Counted from the stretch's first letter, positions 1-4,893 are shown. The stretch: 5,653 nt of DNA from a bacterium (GCA_030619425.1 JAUXBJ010000153.1:1-5653), one strand, 5' to 3'. Notes: a model not told the origin generated them from the letters alone. Numbers and translations: made by a program.

Positions 1-40
1 CGGCGCGGGGACCGTTTTCCCCTTTTCTATTGCCATTATT

Positions 41-74
41 GGCCACCCGTTATTCGGCGGGTGGCCCTTTTTTT
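41..74 (+). terminator. Rho-independent terminator of an upstream gene outside the window
   Basis: A perfect 9-bp stem (41-49 GGCCACCCG pairs with 58-66 CGGGTGGCC) encloses an 8-nt loop. After one C comes a run of seven T (68-74). This is the classical intrinsic terminator layout on the + strand. No coding region in the window ends before it, so it most likely ends a + strand gene lying to the left of position 1. Confidence 0.88.
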
Positions 75-204
75 GCACCGTCAAGCGGTGTTTCTCGCGC
101 TACGCGCGTAAGAACCCACAGCAAGCTTTGGGGCACGCGGCAAGACCCGCCGCAACTTCAAGGTCCCCTCTTGAGAGAGGATTCAGGGGTGTGTTTCCCC
201 AAGG

Positions 205-224
205 GGCAGACGAGGGCGTCTGCC
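205..224. repeat. 20-nt inverted repeat (hairpin) preceding repeat copy 1
   Basis: GGCAGACG (205-212) is perfectly complementary to CGTCTGCC (217-224) around the loop AGGG. No T tract follows, so it is unlikely to be an intrinsic terminator. It sits immediately before the first TTCGACTCCGCTCAGG copy, in the same relation that the 289-306 palindrome has to the second copy. Confidence 0.8.
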
Positions 225-268
225 GCCCACAGAGTACGTCGCCCTTCGACTCCGCTCAGGATGAGGTT
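225..268 (+). repeat. Dispersed repeat TTCGACTCCGCTCAGG family, copy 1
   Basis: This 44-nt unit begins GCCCAC, contains TTCGACTCCGCTCAGG and ends GATGAGGTT. It matches positions 315-358 at 38 of 44 bases, exactly 90 bp apart. The core recurs at 4407-4429 and 5090-5112, and in reverse orientation at 4362-4378 and 5028-5048. It is non-coding; from memory, this core is common in intergenic DNA of several uncultivated bacterial groups and gives rise to spurious HPERSRR-type peptide annotations. Confidence 0.85.
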
Positions 269-288
269 GAAGAAAGCCGGATGGGTGG

Positions 289-306
289 CCCGGACGTTCG
301 TCCGGG
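289..306. repeat. 18-nt palindrome preceding repeat copy 2
   Basis: CCCGGACG (289-296) and CGTCCGGG (299-306) are perfect complements around TT. As RNA it would fold as a 6-bp stem with the loop CGTTCG. TTTCTC follows, too weak a T-rich stretch for a confident terminator. It is the counterpart of the 205-224 hairpin in the duplicated unit, but with a different stem sequence. Confidence 0.8.
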
Positions 307-314
307 TTTCTCTG

Positions 315-358
315 GCCCACGGGGTAGGTCACCCTTCGACTGCGCTCAGGATGACGTT
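315..358 (+). repeat. Dispersed repeat TTCGACTCCGCTCAGG family, copy 2
   Basis: This is the second 44-nt copy of the unit at 225-268, exactly 90 bp downstream, with six substitutions (for example TTCGACTGCGCTCAGG in the core). Together with the preceding hairpins, the two copies form a tandem pair of 'hairpin, GCCCAC spacer, core repeat' modules. Confidence 0.85.
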
Positions 359-411
359 CATGGGTGGTGTCACGCGACTTCGCTTGATGCCTACTCTGCA
401 ACCCAACCGCC

Positions 412-430
412 GTCAGGCGAGTCGCCTGAC
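412..430. repeat. 19-bp palindrome just upstream of the AsnRS-like gene
   Basis: GTCAGGCGA (412-420) and TCGCCTGAC (422-430) are perfect 9-bp arms around a single central G. It ends 16 nt before the Shine-Dalgarno sequence at 447-454. It may be a DNA operator for a dimeric regulator, a 5'-UTR hairpin (7-bp stem, 5-nt loop), or one more member of the palindromes that litter this gap. Its symmetry is certain; its role is not. Confidence 0.6.
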
Positions 431-446
431 AGCACCCAAACATTCC

Positions 447-454
447 AAGGAGGA
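447..454 (+). promoter_or_regulatory. Strong ribosome binding site of the AsnRS-like gene
   Basis: AAGGAGGA lies 6 nt before the ATG at 461. It decides the start. The reading frame stays open upstream to 128, but that extension runs through the repeats and palindromes and has no family resemblance, whereas this site is a near-perfect Shine-Dalgarno sequence at the right spacing. Confidence 0.9.
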
Positions 455-460
455 TGCGCG

Positions 461-1456
461 ATGAGACACCTGGCAGTGAGCAACGGCGACTATGTACGGA
501 CCAGCCGGCTCCGTTCGAGCCTTCTGAAAGCAGCCCGCAACTGGTTTGACCAGAACTCGTTCATGGAAATCCAGGTGCCGCACATTACCGGCGCCACCGG
601 GTCGTGCGAATGGTTCCCCAACGCCATGCCGGTGGATATGTTCGACGCTCAGGGAACCGAGACCAAAATGTTTTTGCGCCAGACCGGTCAGCTTTATCTC
701 GAGGCCTTCACCGTGGCGCACAACCGGGTGTACACGATCGGGTCGTCGTTCCGGCAGGAGCGTAAAGTGACCGATCGTCACCTGTGCGAGTTCACGCTGA
801 TAGAATTCGAGGCGCGCGATTTCGAACTGGGCGGGCTGATGGACCATATCGAGTTGCTGATCAAGTCAATGTTCACCGCTGGTCTAAAGCTGTACACAAA
901 CCAGACCCTCCTGGACTATGTCGATAAACCGTTCAACCGGATTACATATATAGACGCCGTCAAGCTGCTCCAGGACAAAGGCTATGAGCTGGAGCACGGC
1001 GATGATTTAGGCAGCGTTGAAGAGCAGGCGATCTGCGTCCTTCTGGGGAATTCGCCGACTTTCGTGACGCATTATCCGTCCGATCCGAGGCCCAAGGAGG
1101 GTGGGGTCATTAAATTCTTCAGCATGAAACGCAACAACGGCACCACTCTCTGCTGCGACCTGCTGTTGCCGCAGGCGGGCGAATCGGTCGGCGGGGCGGT
1201 GCGCGAAGGAAGCTCCAAGGTCTGCAAGAAGCAGTTCGAGGAATCGTACATGTACGACCATCTGGTCGAGCGGGGTGTCGATCCGGCGCAGTTCAACTGG
1301 TATTTCGAGATTCTGGATCATGCCGAGGGGCAGTCATCCGGGTGTGGGATCGGGTTCGAGCGGGTGGTGCAGTCGATCCAGGCGACCGAGCAGGCGACTT
1401 CCAGTATCAAGGCGGCAGTCGAACTGCCGCGCTCGCCGGAGTATCTGGTGCCCTGA
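461..1456 (+). CDS. AsnRS-like class II synthetase catalytic domain lacking the anticodon-binding domain
   Basis: This 331-residue protein has the class II aminoacyl-tRNA synthetase core. Motif 1 is around FMEIQVPHIT (34-43). A substrate-site block TGQLYLEAF (75-83) follows, then motif 2 as FRQER and RHLCEFTLIEFE (97-117). GDDLG (180-184), DLLLPQAGESVGGAVRE (233-249) and motif 3 GCGIGFERVV (294-303) come next, and PRSP lies near the C-terminus. The TGQLYLEAF, GDDLG and DLL-P--GE-(I/V)GG-RE blocks are those of asparaginyl-tRNA synthetase. Full AsnRS is about 430-460 residues and starts with an OB-fold that reads the anticodon; here only about 10 residues precede the catalytic domain. By analogy with archaeal AS-AR, an AsnRS-derived asparagine synthetase without that domain, it may adenylate aspartate and transfer the acyl group to ammonia or another amine. 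This is inference; amino-acid specificity cannot be read from the sequence. No gene follows closely, so it appears monocistronic. Confidence 0.85.
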   Translation: MRHLAVSNGDYVRTSRLRSSLLKAARNWFDQNSFMEIQVPHITGATGSCEWFPNAMPVDMFDAQGTETKMFLRQTGQLYLEAFTVAHNRVYTIGSSFRQERKVTDRHLCEFTLIEFEARDFELGGLMDHIELLIKSMFTAGLKLYTNQTLLDYVDKPFNRITYIDAVKLLQDKGYELEHGDDLGSVEEQAICVLLGNSPTFVTHYPSDPRPKEGGVIKFFSMKRNNGTTLCCDLLLPQAGESVGGAVREGSSKVCKKQFEESYMYDHLVERGVDPAQFNWYFEILDHAEGQSSGCGIGFERVVQSIQATEQATSSIKAAVELPRSPEYLVP

Positions 1457-1465
1457 GTGGCAAGC

Positions 1466-1515
1466 CACTTCTTCGTGCTGCGCACGGTGATAAATCACTT
1501 TTTCGCGCTGCGCAC
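1466..1515 (+). repeat. Direct repeat CACTT-TTCG-GCTGCGCAC, two copies 30 bp apart
   Basis: Positions 1466-1485 (CACTTCTTCGTGCTGCGCAC) and 1496-1515 (CACTTTTTCGCGCTGCGCAC) match at 18 of 20 bases. A related 17-mer occurs in inverse orientation at 5168-5184 (16 of 17 matching 1499-1515), and a looser version lies near 91-106. The two copies plus spacer look like a short tandem duplication of a dispersed intergenic repeat. Confidence 0.7.
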
Positions 1516-1561
1516 AAGATTCCGCAGCAAGGGGAGTGTTGAAGAAGTCCCAAGTGAAGGT

Positions 1562-1588
1562 GGTGTGCGGGCGACCTCGCCCGACACC
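1562..1588. repeat. GC-rich hairpin 19 bp upstream of the kdsB promoter
   Basis: GGTGT plus CGGGCG (1562-1566 and 1568-1573, with G1567 bulged) pairs with CGCCCG plus ACACC (1578-1588) around the tetraloop ACCT. That gives 11 base pairs. No T run follows directly (TGCTTGAGAGCTTTAATTC), so it is not a standard intrinsic terminator, though it could still act as a processing barrier for the upstream transcript. Confidence 0.65.
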
Positions 1589-1607
1589 TGCTTGAGAGCT
1601 TTAATTC

Positions 1608-1636
1608 TTGACAGCAACATATCCTGCCGTTATGTT
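1608..1636 (+). promoter_or_regulatory. Predicted sigma70-type promoter for the small ORF-kdsB-pyrG operon
   Basis: A perfect -35 box TTGACA (1608-1613) is followed by an optimal 17-nt spacer and the -10 box TATGTT (1631-1636, four of six consensus bases). The expected transcription start, 5-7 nt after the -10, falls at about 1642-1644. That coincides with the ATG of the 46-codon ORF, suggesting a leaderless message. The promoter is predicted from consensus only. Confidence 0.65.
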
Positions 1637-1641
1637 GACCC

Positions 1642-1782
1642 ATGCCGCTTGAAAAACAACAGGCAGAGCAACTTCCCCGGCTCGCCCGTTTGAAACTTTT
1701 CCTGTCAGAAATCGAGCCTCTAACTTTCGAGCTAACTCGAATCCTCAATGGCACCAGAACTCTCAGACGGATCGAACCATGA
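1642..1782 (+). CDS. Unrecognised 46-residue small ORF, possibly leaderless and coupled to kdsB
   Basis: This ATG-started ORF encodes 46 residues beginning MPLEKQQAEQLPRLARL and ending TLRRIEP. I recognise no family. It is rich in Leu, Arg and Glu, its middle (about residues 11-35) could form an amphipathic helix, and it has no signal peptide, cysteines or membrane segment. Two things argue it is translated. Its ATG lies where the predicted promoter would start transcription, with no Shine-Dalgarno, and its TGA (1780-1782) overlaps the kdsB ATG (1779-1781) as ATGA, the usual mark of translational coupling. kdsB itself has no clear Shine-Dalgarno, so this ORF would supply its ribosomes. An in-frame TGA at 1636-1638 blocks any upstream extension. 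It could be a leader peptide whose only role is coupling, a real small protein, or a chance frame. Confidence 0.5.
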   Translation: MPLEKQQAEQLPRLARLKLFLSEIEPLTFELTRILNGTRTLRRIEP

Positions 1783-2522
1783 GCACTGTGGTCACAGCAG
1801 TAGTACCGGCTCGGTTGGACTCCAGCCGTTTTCCGGGCAAAGTGATCCACCGTTATCGAGGACAGCCGCTCATAAAGTACTTGCTGGACGACCTGCACGG
1901 CTCCCGGCAGATTGATCGTCTGGTAGTGGCCACCGACAGCCTTGAAGTGAAGGCAGCACTGGCCGATCACGATGTCGAAGTAGTTATGACCTCACGGCGT
2001 CATCGAACCGGTTCGGACCGTGCTGCCGAGGTGATGCGCAAAATCGGCGGTGACATAATTGTCAATATCCAAGGGGACAATTTCGGGTTGAACGGCCGGT
2101 TGCTTGACCGGGTGATCAGCCGGATGAAACGAAGCCGCACTATCGGGTACGCTACCCTCGGTCGGAGATTGACCGACGATGAGGAGTTGTTTGATCCCAA
2201 CGTCGTGAAGTTAGTAGCCGACAAAAACGACCGGGTACTATGGTTCTCACGCTACCCGCTGCCGTACTTGCAGTGCGCCGGTGGCAGCCGCCGCGTCGAT
2301 CAATGGCCGTTCATCGGTCATATCGGCGTTTACTTCTTTCGTCGTGCCGCCCTGACCAGGTTTGCATCGTGGAAGAGGACAAAACTGGAGAAAGCGGAAT
2401 CGCTCGAGCAATTGCGCATCCTTGAGAACGGCGGGCAGATCCATCTGTTCAAGACGCGATTGCGCACGATCTCGGTGGACAGCAGGAATGATTTGAAAAA
2501 GCTGGACGATCTATATAGTTGA
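1779..2522 (+). CDS. kdsB: 3-deoxy-manno-octulosonate cytidylyltransferase (CMP-Kdo synthetase)
   Basis: The enzyme couples Kdo to CMP from CTP in the cytoplasm, giving the CMP-Kdo used by Kdo transferase in LPS inner-core assembly. The 247-residue length matches the family (about 245-255). Landmarks are the nucleotide-binding start VVPARLDSSRFPGK (8-21), MTSRRHRTGSDRAAEV (70-85), VNIQGD (95-100), NVVKLV...FSRYPLPY (141-163), GHIGVYFFRR (180-189), LEKAESLEQLRILENG (203-218) and the terminal VDSRNDL (233-239). Asp100 and Asp234 occupy the expected Mg2+-ligand positions. One oddity is that the usual GDEP is GDNF here (99-102). The start is fixed by the N-terminal family motif; there is no clear Shine-Dalgarno, and translation probably couples from the small ORF overlapping by 4 nt. 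It is followed after 8 nt by pyrG, the CTP supplier. A related nucleotide-sugar specificity cannot be excluded. Confidence 0.88.
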   Translation: MSTVVTAVVPARLDSSRFPGKVIHRYRGQPLIKYLLDDLHGSRQIDRLVVATDSLEVKAALADHDVEVVMTSRRHRTGSDRAAEVMRKIGGDIIVNIQGDNFGLNGRLLDRVISRMKRSRTIGYATLGRRLTDDEELFDPNVVKLVADKNDRVLWFSRYPLPYLQCAGGSRRVDQWPFIGHIGVYFFRRAALTRFASWKRTKLEKAESLEQLRILENGGQIHLFKTRLRTISVDSRNDLKKLDDLYS

Positions 2523-2527
2523 GGTGA
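2521..2527 (+). promoter_or_regulatory. Ribosome binding site of pyrG overlapping the kdsB stop codon
   Basis: GAGGTGA is a 7-nt match to the anti-Shine-Dalgarno sequence, 3 nt before the pyrG ATG at 2531. Its first two bases belong to the kdsB stop TGA (2520-2522). Ribosomes ending kdsB are therefore placed directly on the pyrG start, supporting one transcript and coupled translation. Confidence 0.85.
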
Positions 2528-2530
2528 CAG

Positions 2531-4213
2531 ATGACCAAAAGGACGAAGTTCATATTTGTTACGGGTGGTGTCGTTTCGGCGTTGGGCAAGGGTATCGCTG
2601 CATCGTCCATCGGACTCCTGCTGCAACGGCGGGGGCTGAAAGTGCGCAACCTCAAGCTTGATCCATACCTGAACGTCGACCCTGGTACTATGAACCCGTT
2701 CCAGCACGGTGAGGTGTTTGTTCTCGACGACGGCAGCGAAACCGATCTCGATCTGGGACACTACGAGAGGTTTCTCGACCAGTCACTGACGAAGCAGAAC
2801 AACGTCACCACCGGCCAGGTCTATCATACTATTATCACGCGCGAGCGACGCGGCGACTATCTGGGCGCCACCGTGCAAGTGATTCCGCATGTTACCGAGG
2901 AGATCAAGAGTCGCATCAAGAAACTGGAGCGGATCGGCGATGAAGAGCCGTGCGATGTCATCATCGCCGAAATCGGCGGCACCGTCGGTGATATCGAATC
3001 GCTGCCGTTTCTGGAAGCGATTCGTCAGATGGGTCAGGAAGAGGGACCGCAGAACACGATGTTCGTGCATGTTACTCTTGTGCCTTACATTGAGACAGCC
3101 GGTGAGTTCAAGACCAAACCGACCCAGCACTCGGTGCGCGAGTTGCGCGCTATCGGTATCCAGCCGAACATGCTGTTGTGCCGTTCGATCAAACCGATCT
3201 CCGACAGCCTGCGTCAGAAGATCAGTCTGTTTTGTTCCGTGCCGACCAAATCGGTGATCTCGGCCAAGAATGTGTCCACTATTTACGACGTCCCGCTTGA
3301 ATTCCACACTCAGGAACTGGACGACATCATCTGCAATCATTTCGGATGGGACACGGGAGAGCCGAACCTTAAGGATTGGACGGAGATGGTCGAGAAGATC
3401 CACCAGCCTCGCCACCGTCTCAAGATCGGGATTTGCGGGAAGTACGTGAACCTTAAGGATGCGTACAAGTCGATAATCGAGGCGTTTGTCCATGCCGGAG
3501 TGCATAGTGAAGCCGAGGTCGATTTGATCTGGACCTCATCGGAAGATATCAAGCAGCACGGCGCCGAGAAACTCCTGCACGATATCGACGGGCTGTTGAT
3601 ACCGGGGGGGTCCGGGGAACGCGGGGTGGAAGGCAAGATCGAATCCATTCGCTACGTGCGTGAGAAGAACATCCCGTTTCTCGGCATCTGTCTCGGCATG
3701 CAGTGCGCCGTGATTGAGTACGCGCGCAATGTCTGCGGTCTCAAGGACGCCCACAGTTACGAGTTTTACCGTGATCTGAAACATGCCGTGATCCATCTGA
3801 TGGCCGATCAGGAAGGCGTCACCGAACTGGGCGGCACCATGCGTCTTGGCGCCTACCCCTGCGTGCTGGCCGAGGGTTCCCGCTCGGCGGTGGCTTACGG
3901 TAAAGAGGAAATATCGGAGCGGCATCGGCATCGCTACGAGGTCAACAACGCCTATCGCGAGATGCTTCTCGAGGCCGGGTTGAACCTGTGTGGGTTGTCA
4001 CCGGACGAACGGTTGGTCGAGATTGTCGAAGTGCCGAGCCATCGCTGGTTTGTCGGCGTGCAGTTCCATCCGGAGTTGAAATCGCGTCCGACCAAGCCAC
4101 ATCCGCTATTTCGCGATTTCGTCAAGGCGGCGGTGGAATATCACTATGACAAAGACACTAATCCGTCCGACAACGAATCGGCGCCGCTGAACGTTTCGGA
4201 AAGTAACGGCTAA
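2531..4213 (+). CDS. pyrG: CTP synthase (glutamine hydrolysing)
   Basis: PyrG converts UTP, ATP and glutamine to CTP, the last step of pyrimidine nucleotide synthesis. The 560 residues are slightly longer than the usual 530-550 because of a polar C-terminal tail. The N-terminal amidoligase domain (about 1-270) shows TGGVVSALGKGI (11-22), KLDPYLNVDPGTMNPFQHGEV (from 42), ETDLDLGHYERF (70-81) and AEIGGTVGDIES (146-157). The C-terminal class I glutamine amidotransferase domain (about 297-535) has the oxyanion loop GGSGERG (359-365), nucleophile Cys387 in FLGICLGMQ, and His513-Glu515 in VQFHPE, completing the triad. All key residues are intact, so the enzyme should be active. It lies 8 nt after kdsB, with the ribosome binding site reaching into that gene's stop codon. 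CTP made here is the co-substrate of KdsB; the pairing is common in Gram-negative bacteria. Confidence 0.98.
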   Translation: MTKRTKFIFVTGGVVSALGKGIAASSIGLLLQRRGLKVRNLKLDPYLNVDPGTMNPFQHGEVFVLDDGSETDLDLGHYERFLDQSLTKQNNVTTGQVYHTIITRERRGDYLGATVQVIPHVTEEIKSRIKKLERIGDEEPCDVIIAEIGGTVGDIESLPFLEAIRQMGQEEGPQNTMFVHVTLVPYIETAGEFKTKPTQHSVRELRAIGIQPNMLLCRSIKPISDSLRQKISLFCSVPTKSVISAKNVSTIYDVPLEFHTQELDDIICNHFGWDTGEPNLKDWTEMVEKIHQPRHRLKIGICGKYVNLKDAYKSIIEAFVHAGVHSEAEVDLIWTSSEDIKQHGAEKLLHDIDGLLIPGGSGERGVEGKIESIRYVREKNIPFLGICLGMQCAVIEYARNVCGLKDAHSYEFYRDLKHAVIHLMADQEGVTELGGTMRLGAYPCVLAEGSRSAVAYGKEEISERHRHRYEVNNAYREMLLEAGLNLCGLSPDERLVEIVEVPSHRWFVGVQFHPELKSRPTKPHPLFRDFVKAAVEYHYDKDTNPSDNESAPLNVSESNG

Positions 4214-4356
4214 GTTCTTGTAGGTCGAAACCCCTGCGCTGAAAGTCCGCCGTAGGAGGGGTTTCGACAGGCAAGCCTGTTCTTCGCCCTGCGGGCGGGT
4301 AGACCGTACGCCATGTGTGGGTGGCCGTCTCAAACTCGTTTGGGACGGAATTCAGT
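4214..4356. repeat. Cluster of four hairpins downstream of pyrG
   Basis: Four inverted repeats follow the pyrG stop. GTCGAAACCCCT (4224-4235) pairs with its perfect complement at 4257-4268 around a 21-nt loop. ACAGGC-AA-GCCTGT lies at 4267-4280. CGCCC-TGC-GGGCG lies at 4285-4297. CCGTCTCAAA (4325-4334) pairs with TTTGGGACGG (4339-4348) around CTCG, with one G-U pair. None is followed by a T tract, so this is not a standard intrinsic terminator; it may stabilise the 3' end or be remnants of dispersed repeats. No gene is visible here. Confidence 0.65.
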
Positions 4357-4429
4357 TAGTGTCATGCTGAGCGGAGTCAGTGCATGACACATACATAGTG
4401 ACGTCGCCCTTCGACTCCGCTCAGGGTGA
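4357..4429 (+). repeat. Composite MITE-like repeat, left copy flanking the lipoprotein gene
   Basis: The unit opens with TAGTGTCATGCTGAGCG, identical over 17 nt to 5023-5039. It carries an inner inverted repeat TGTCATGC/GCATGACA (4360-4367 and 4382-4389). It ends with the forward TTCGACTCCGCTCAGG-type core (4407-4429). Its last 48 nt match 5065-5112 at 46 positions. The outer ends (4362-4378 against 4413-4429) are inverted repeats matching at 15 of 17, so the whole element can fold on itself. It encodes nothing. Confidence 0.8.
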
Positions 4430-4465
4430 GGTTTGGGTGGAGAGTCTGGATTGACGTTTTGTGCC

Positions 4466-4472
4466 AAGGTGA
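4466..4472 (+). promoter_or_regulatory. Ribosome binding site of the lipoprotein gene
   Basis: AAGGTGA lies 4 nt before the ATG at 4477. It favours that ATG over the in-frame GTG at 4426, which lies inside the dispersed repeat and would bury the signal peptide, and over the ATG at 4486, which has poorer spacing. Confidence 0.7.
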
Positions 4473-4476
4473 ACTG

Positions 4477-4893
4477 ATGCGAGCAATGTCGATACTCACA
4501 CCGCTACTGCTGGCCGTCCTCATCGGATGCGAGAAGGACGAAGACGAGCCGATCACGGAGCAGTTCGTGGGGACCTATCGCGTCTACGATCCGGACGTGG
4601 TCGGGGAGAAGCTGGACTCGGTCAACCTGACCGTCGAAGAGAACACGCGCTATGAACTGATACATTACCCGGTACGGCCCGGCAGGACAGTGGACTTCTG
4701 CAGCAGTTCGGGCACGGTTGACGGGTTCGGGACCAACATCGCGGTGTTTCATCCGCAGCCAATCGATGCTGTCGAATGCGATTCAATCCGCGTCCCGCGC
4801 GACACCTTCGTTGCCGATTTCGTCAACCACGGGGATACTATCCACTTTGACCGCGACGAGGATACGTTGGTGTATGAGTTGCGGGTGCGGTAG
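4477..4893 (+). CDS. Small predicted lipoprotein of unknown function
   Basis: The 138-residue protein starts with a short signal peptide (MRAMSILTPLLLAVLIGC). Its lipobox Leu15-Ile16-Gly17-Cys18 predicts lipidation at Cys18 and anchoring in an envelope membrane. The mature part begins with an acidic linker (EKDEDEP) and then alternates short hydrophobic and polar stretches (VGTYRVYD, SVNLTVEENTRYELI, GTVDGFGTNIAVF, FVADFVNHGDTIHF, TLVYELRVR). This suggests a small all-beta, perhaps lipocalin-like, fold. Cys75 and Cys101 could form a disulfide in the periplasm. The -GTY- near the start and the D-T-(I/L) strands resemble many small beta-barrel lipoproteins, but I cannot name a family. It is flanked on both sides by direct copies of a composite repeat (4357-4429, 5023-5112), is not tightly coupled to pyrG, and converges with the AMMECR1 gene. 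Confidence 0.78.
   Translation: MRAMSILTPLLLAVLIGCEKDEDEPITEQFVGTYRVYDPDVVGEKLDSVNLTVEENTRYELIHYPVRPGRTVDFCSSSGTVDGFGTNIAVFHPQPIDAVECDSIRVPRDTFVADFVNHGDTIHFDRDEDTLVYELRVR

Larger units (their letters stand above)
75..446. other. Repeat- and palindrome-rich intergenic region upstream of the AsnRS-like gene
   Basis: No convincing gene is visible in these 370 bases. Open frames that cross the stretch run through palindromes and dispersed repeats and resemble no protein. It holds a CGCG-CTA-CGCG dyad (96-106), a small hairpin CCTCT-TGAG-AGAGG (167-180), a CCCC-AA-GGGG dyad (197-206), two palindromes (205-224 and 289-306), two copies of a 44-nt repeat (225-268 and 315-358) and a 19-bp palindrome (412-430). 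I could not find a good -35/-10 pair for the following gene, so its promoter is unassigned. Confidence 0.75.
1457..1607. other. Intergenic gap between the AsnRS-like gene and the kdsB promoter
   Basis: No gene is supported here. The gap begins with a short GTGG-CAAG-CCAC dyad right after the stop codon (1457-1468). It then carries a 20-bp direct repeat (1466-1485 and 1496-1515) and a hairpin at 1562-1588. A minor GTGA-TAAA-TCAC dyad followed by five T (1487-1503) is the only terminator-like element for the upstream gene, and its 4-bp stem makes it weak. Confidence 0.6.

Noticed and set aside
183..443. 86-residue - strand frame with HPERSRR peptides
   Set aside because: The HPERSRR peptides are translations of the repeat core on the opposite strand, a known type of spurious annotation; there is no start context.
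128..460. In-frame upstream extension of the AsnRS-like protein (111 more residues)
   Set aside because: It runs through palindromes and two copies of the dispersed repeat, has no OB-fold or other family resemblance, and the ATG at 461 has a near-perfect Shine-Dalgarno site.
30..464. 144-residue + strand frame in the left intergenic gap
   Set aside because: It crosses the terminator and the repeats, has no ribosome binding site, and its peptide is the low-complexity product typical of this repeat family.
1487..1503. Possible intrinsic terminator GTGA-TAAA-TCAC-TTTTT
   Set aside because: A 4-bp A/T-containing stem is too weak, and the T run belongs to the direct repeat; mentioned only in the gap description.
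1457..1693. 78-residue frame after the AsnRS-like gene
   Set aside because: It translates the direct repeat and the 1562-1588 hairpin, crosses the predicted promoter, and has neither a ribosome binding site nor a plausible protein sequence.
2783..3505. 240-residue - strand frame inside pyrG
   Set aside because: It is antisense to strongly conserved CTP synthase sequence; long antisense frames are expected in GC-rich genes.
4451..4456. TTGACG as a -35 box for the lipoprotein gene
   Set aside because: A -10 box at normal spacing would lie around 4474-4479, overlapping the start codon, and no matching hexamer is present.
4426..4476. GTG at 4426 as the start of the lipoprotein
   Set aside because: It lies at the end of the composite repeat, has no Shine-Dalgarno, and would add 17 residues before a normal lipoprotein signal peptide.
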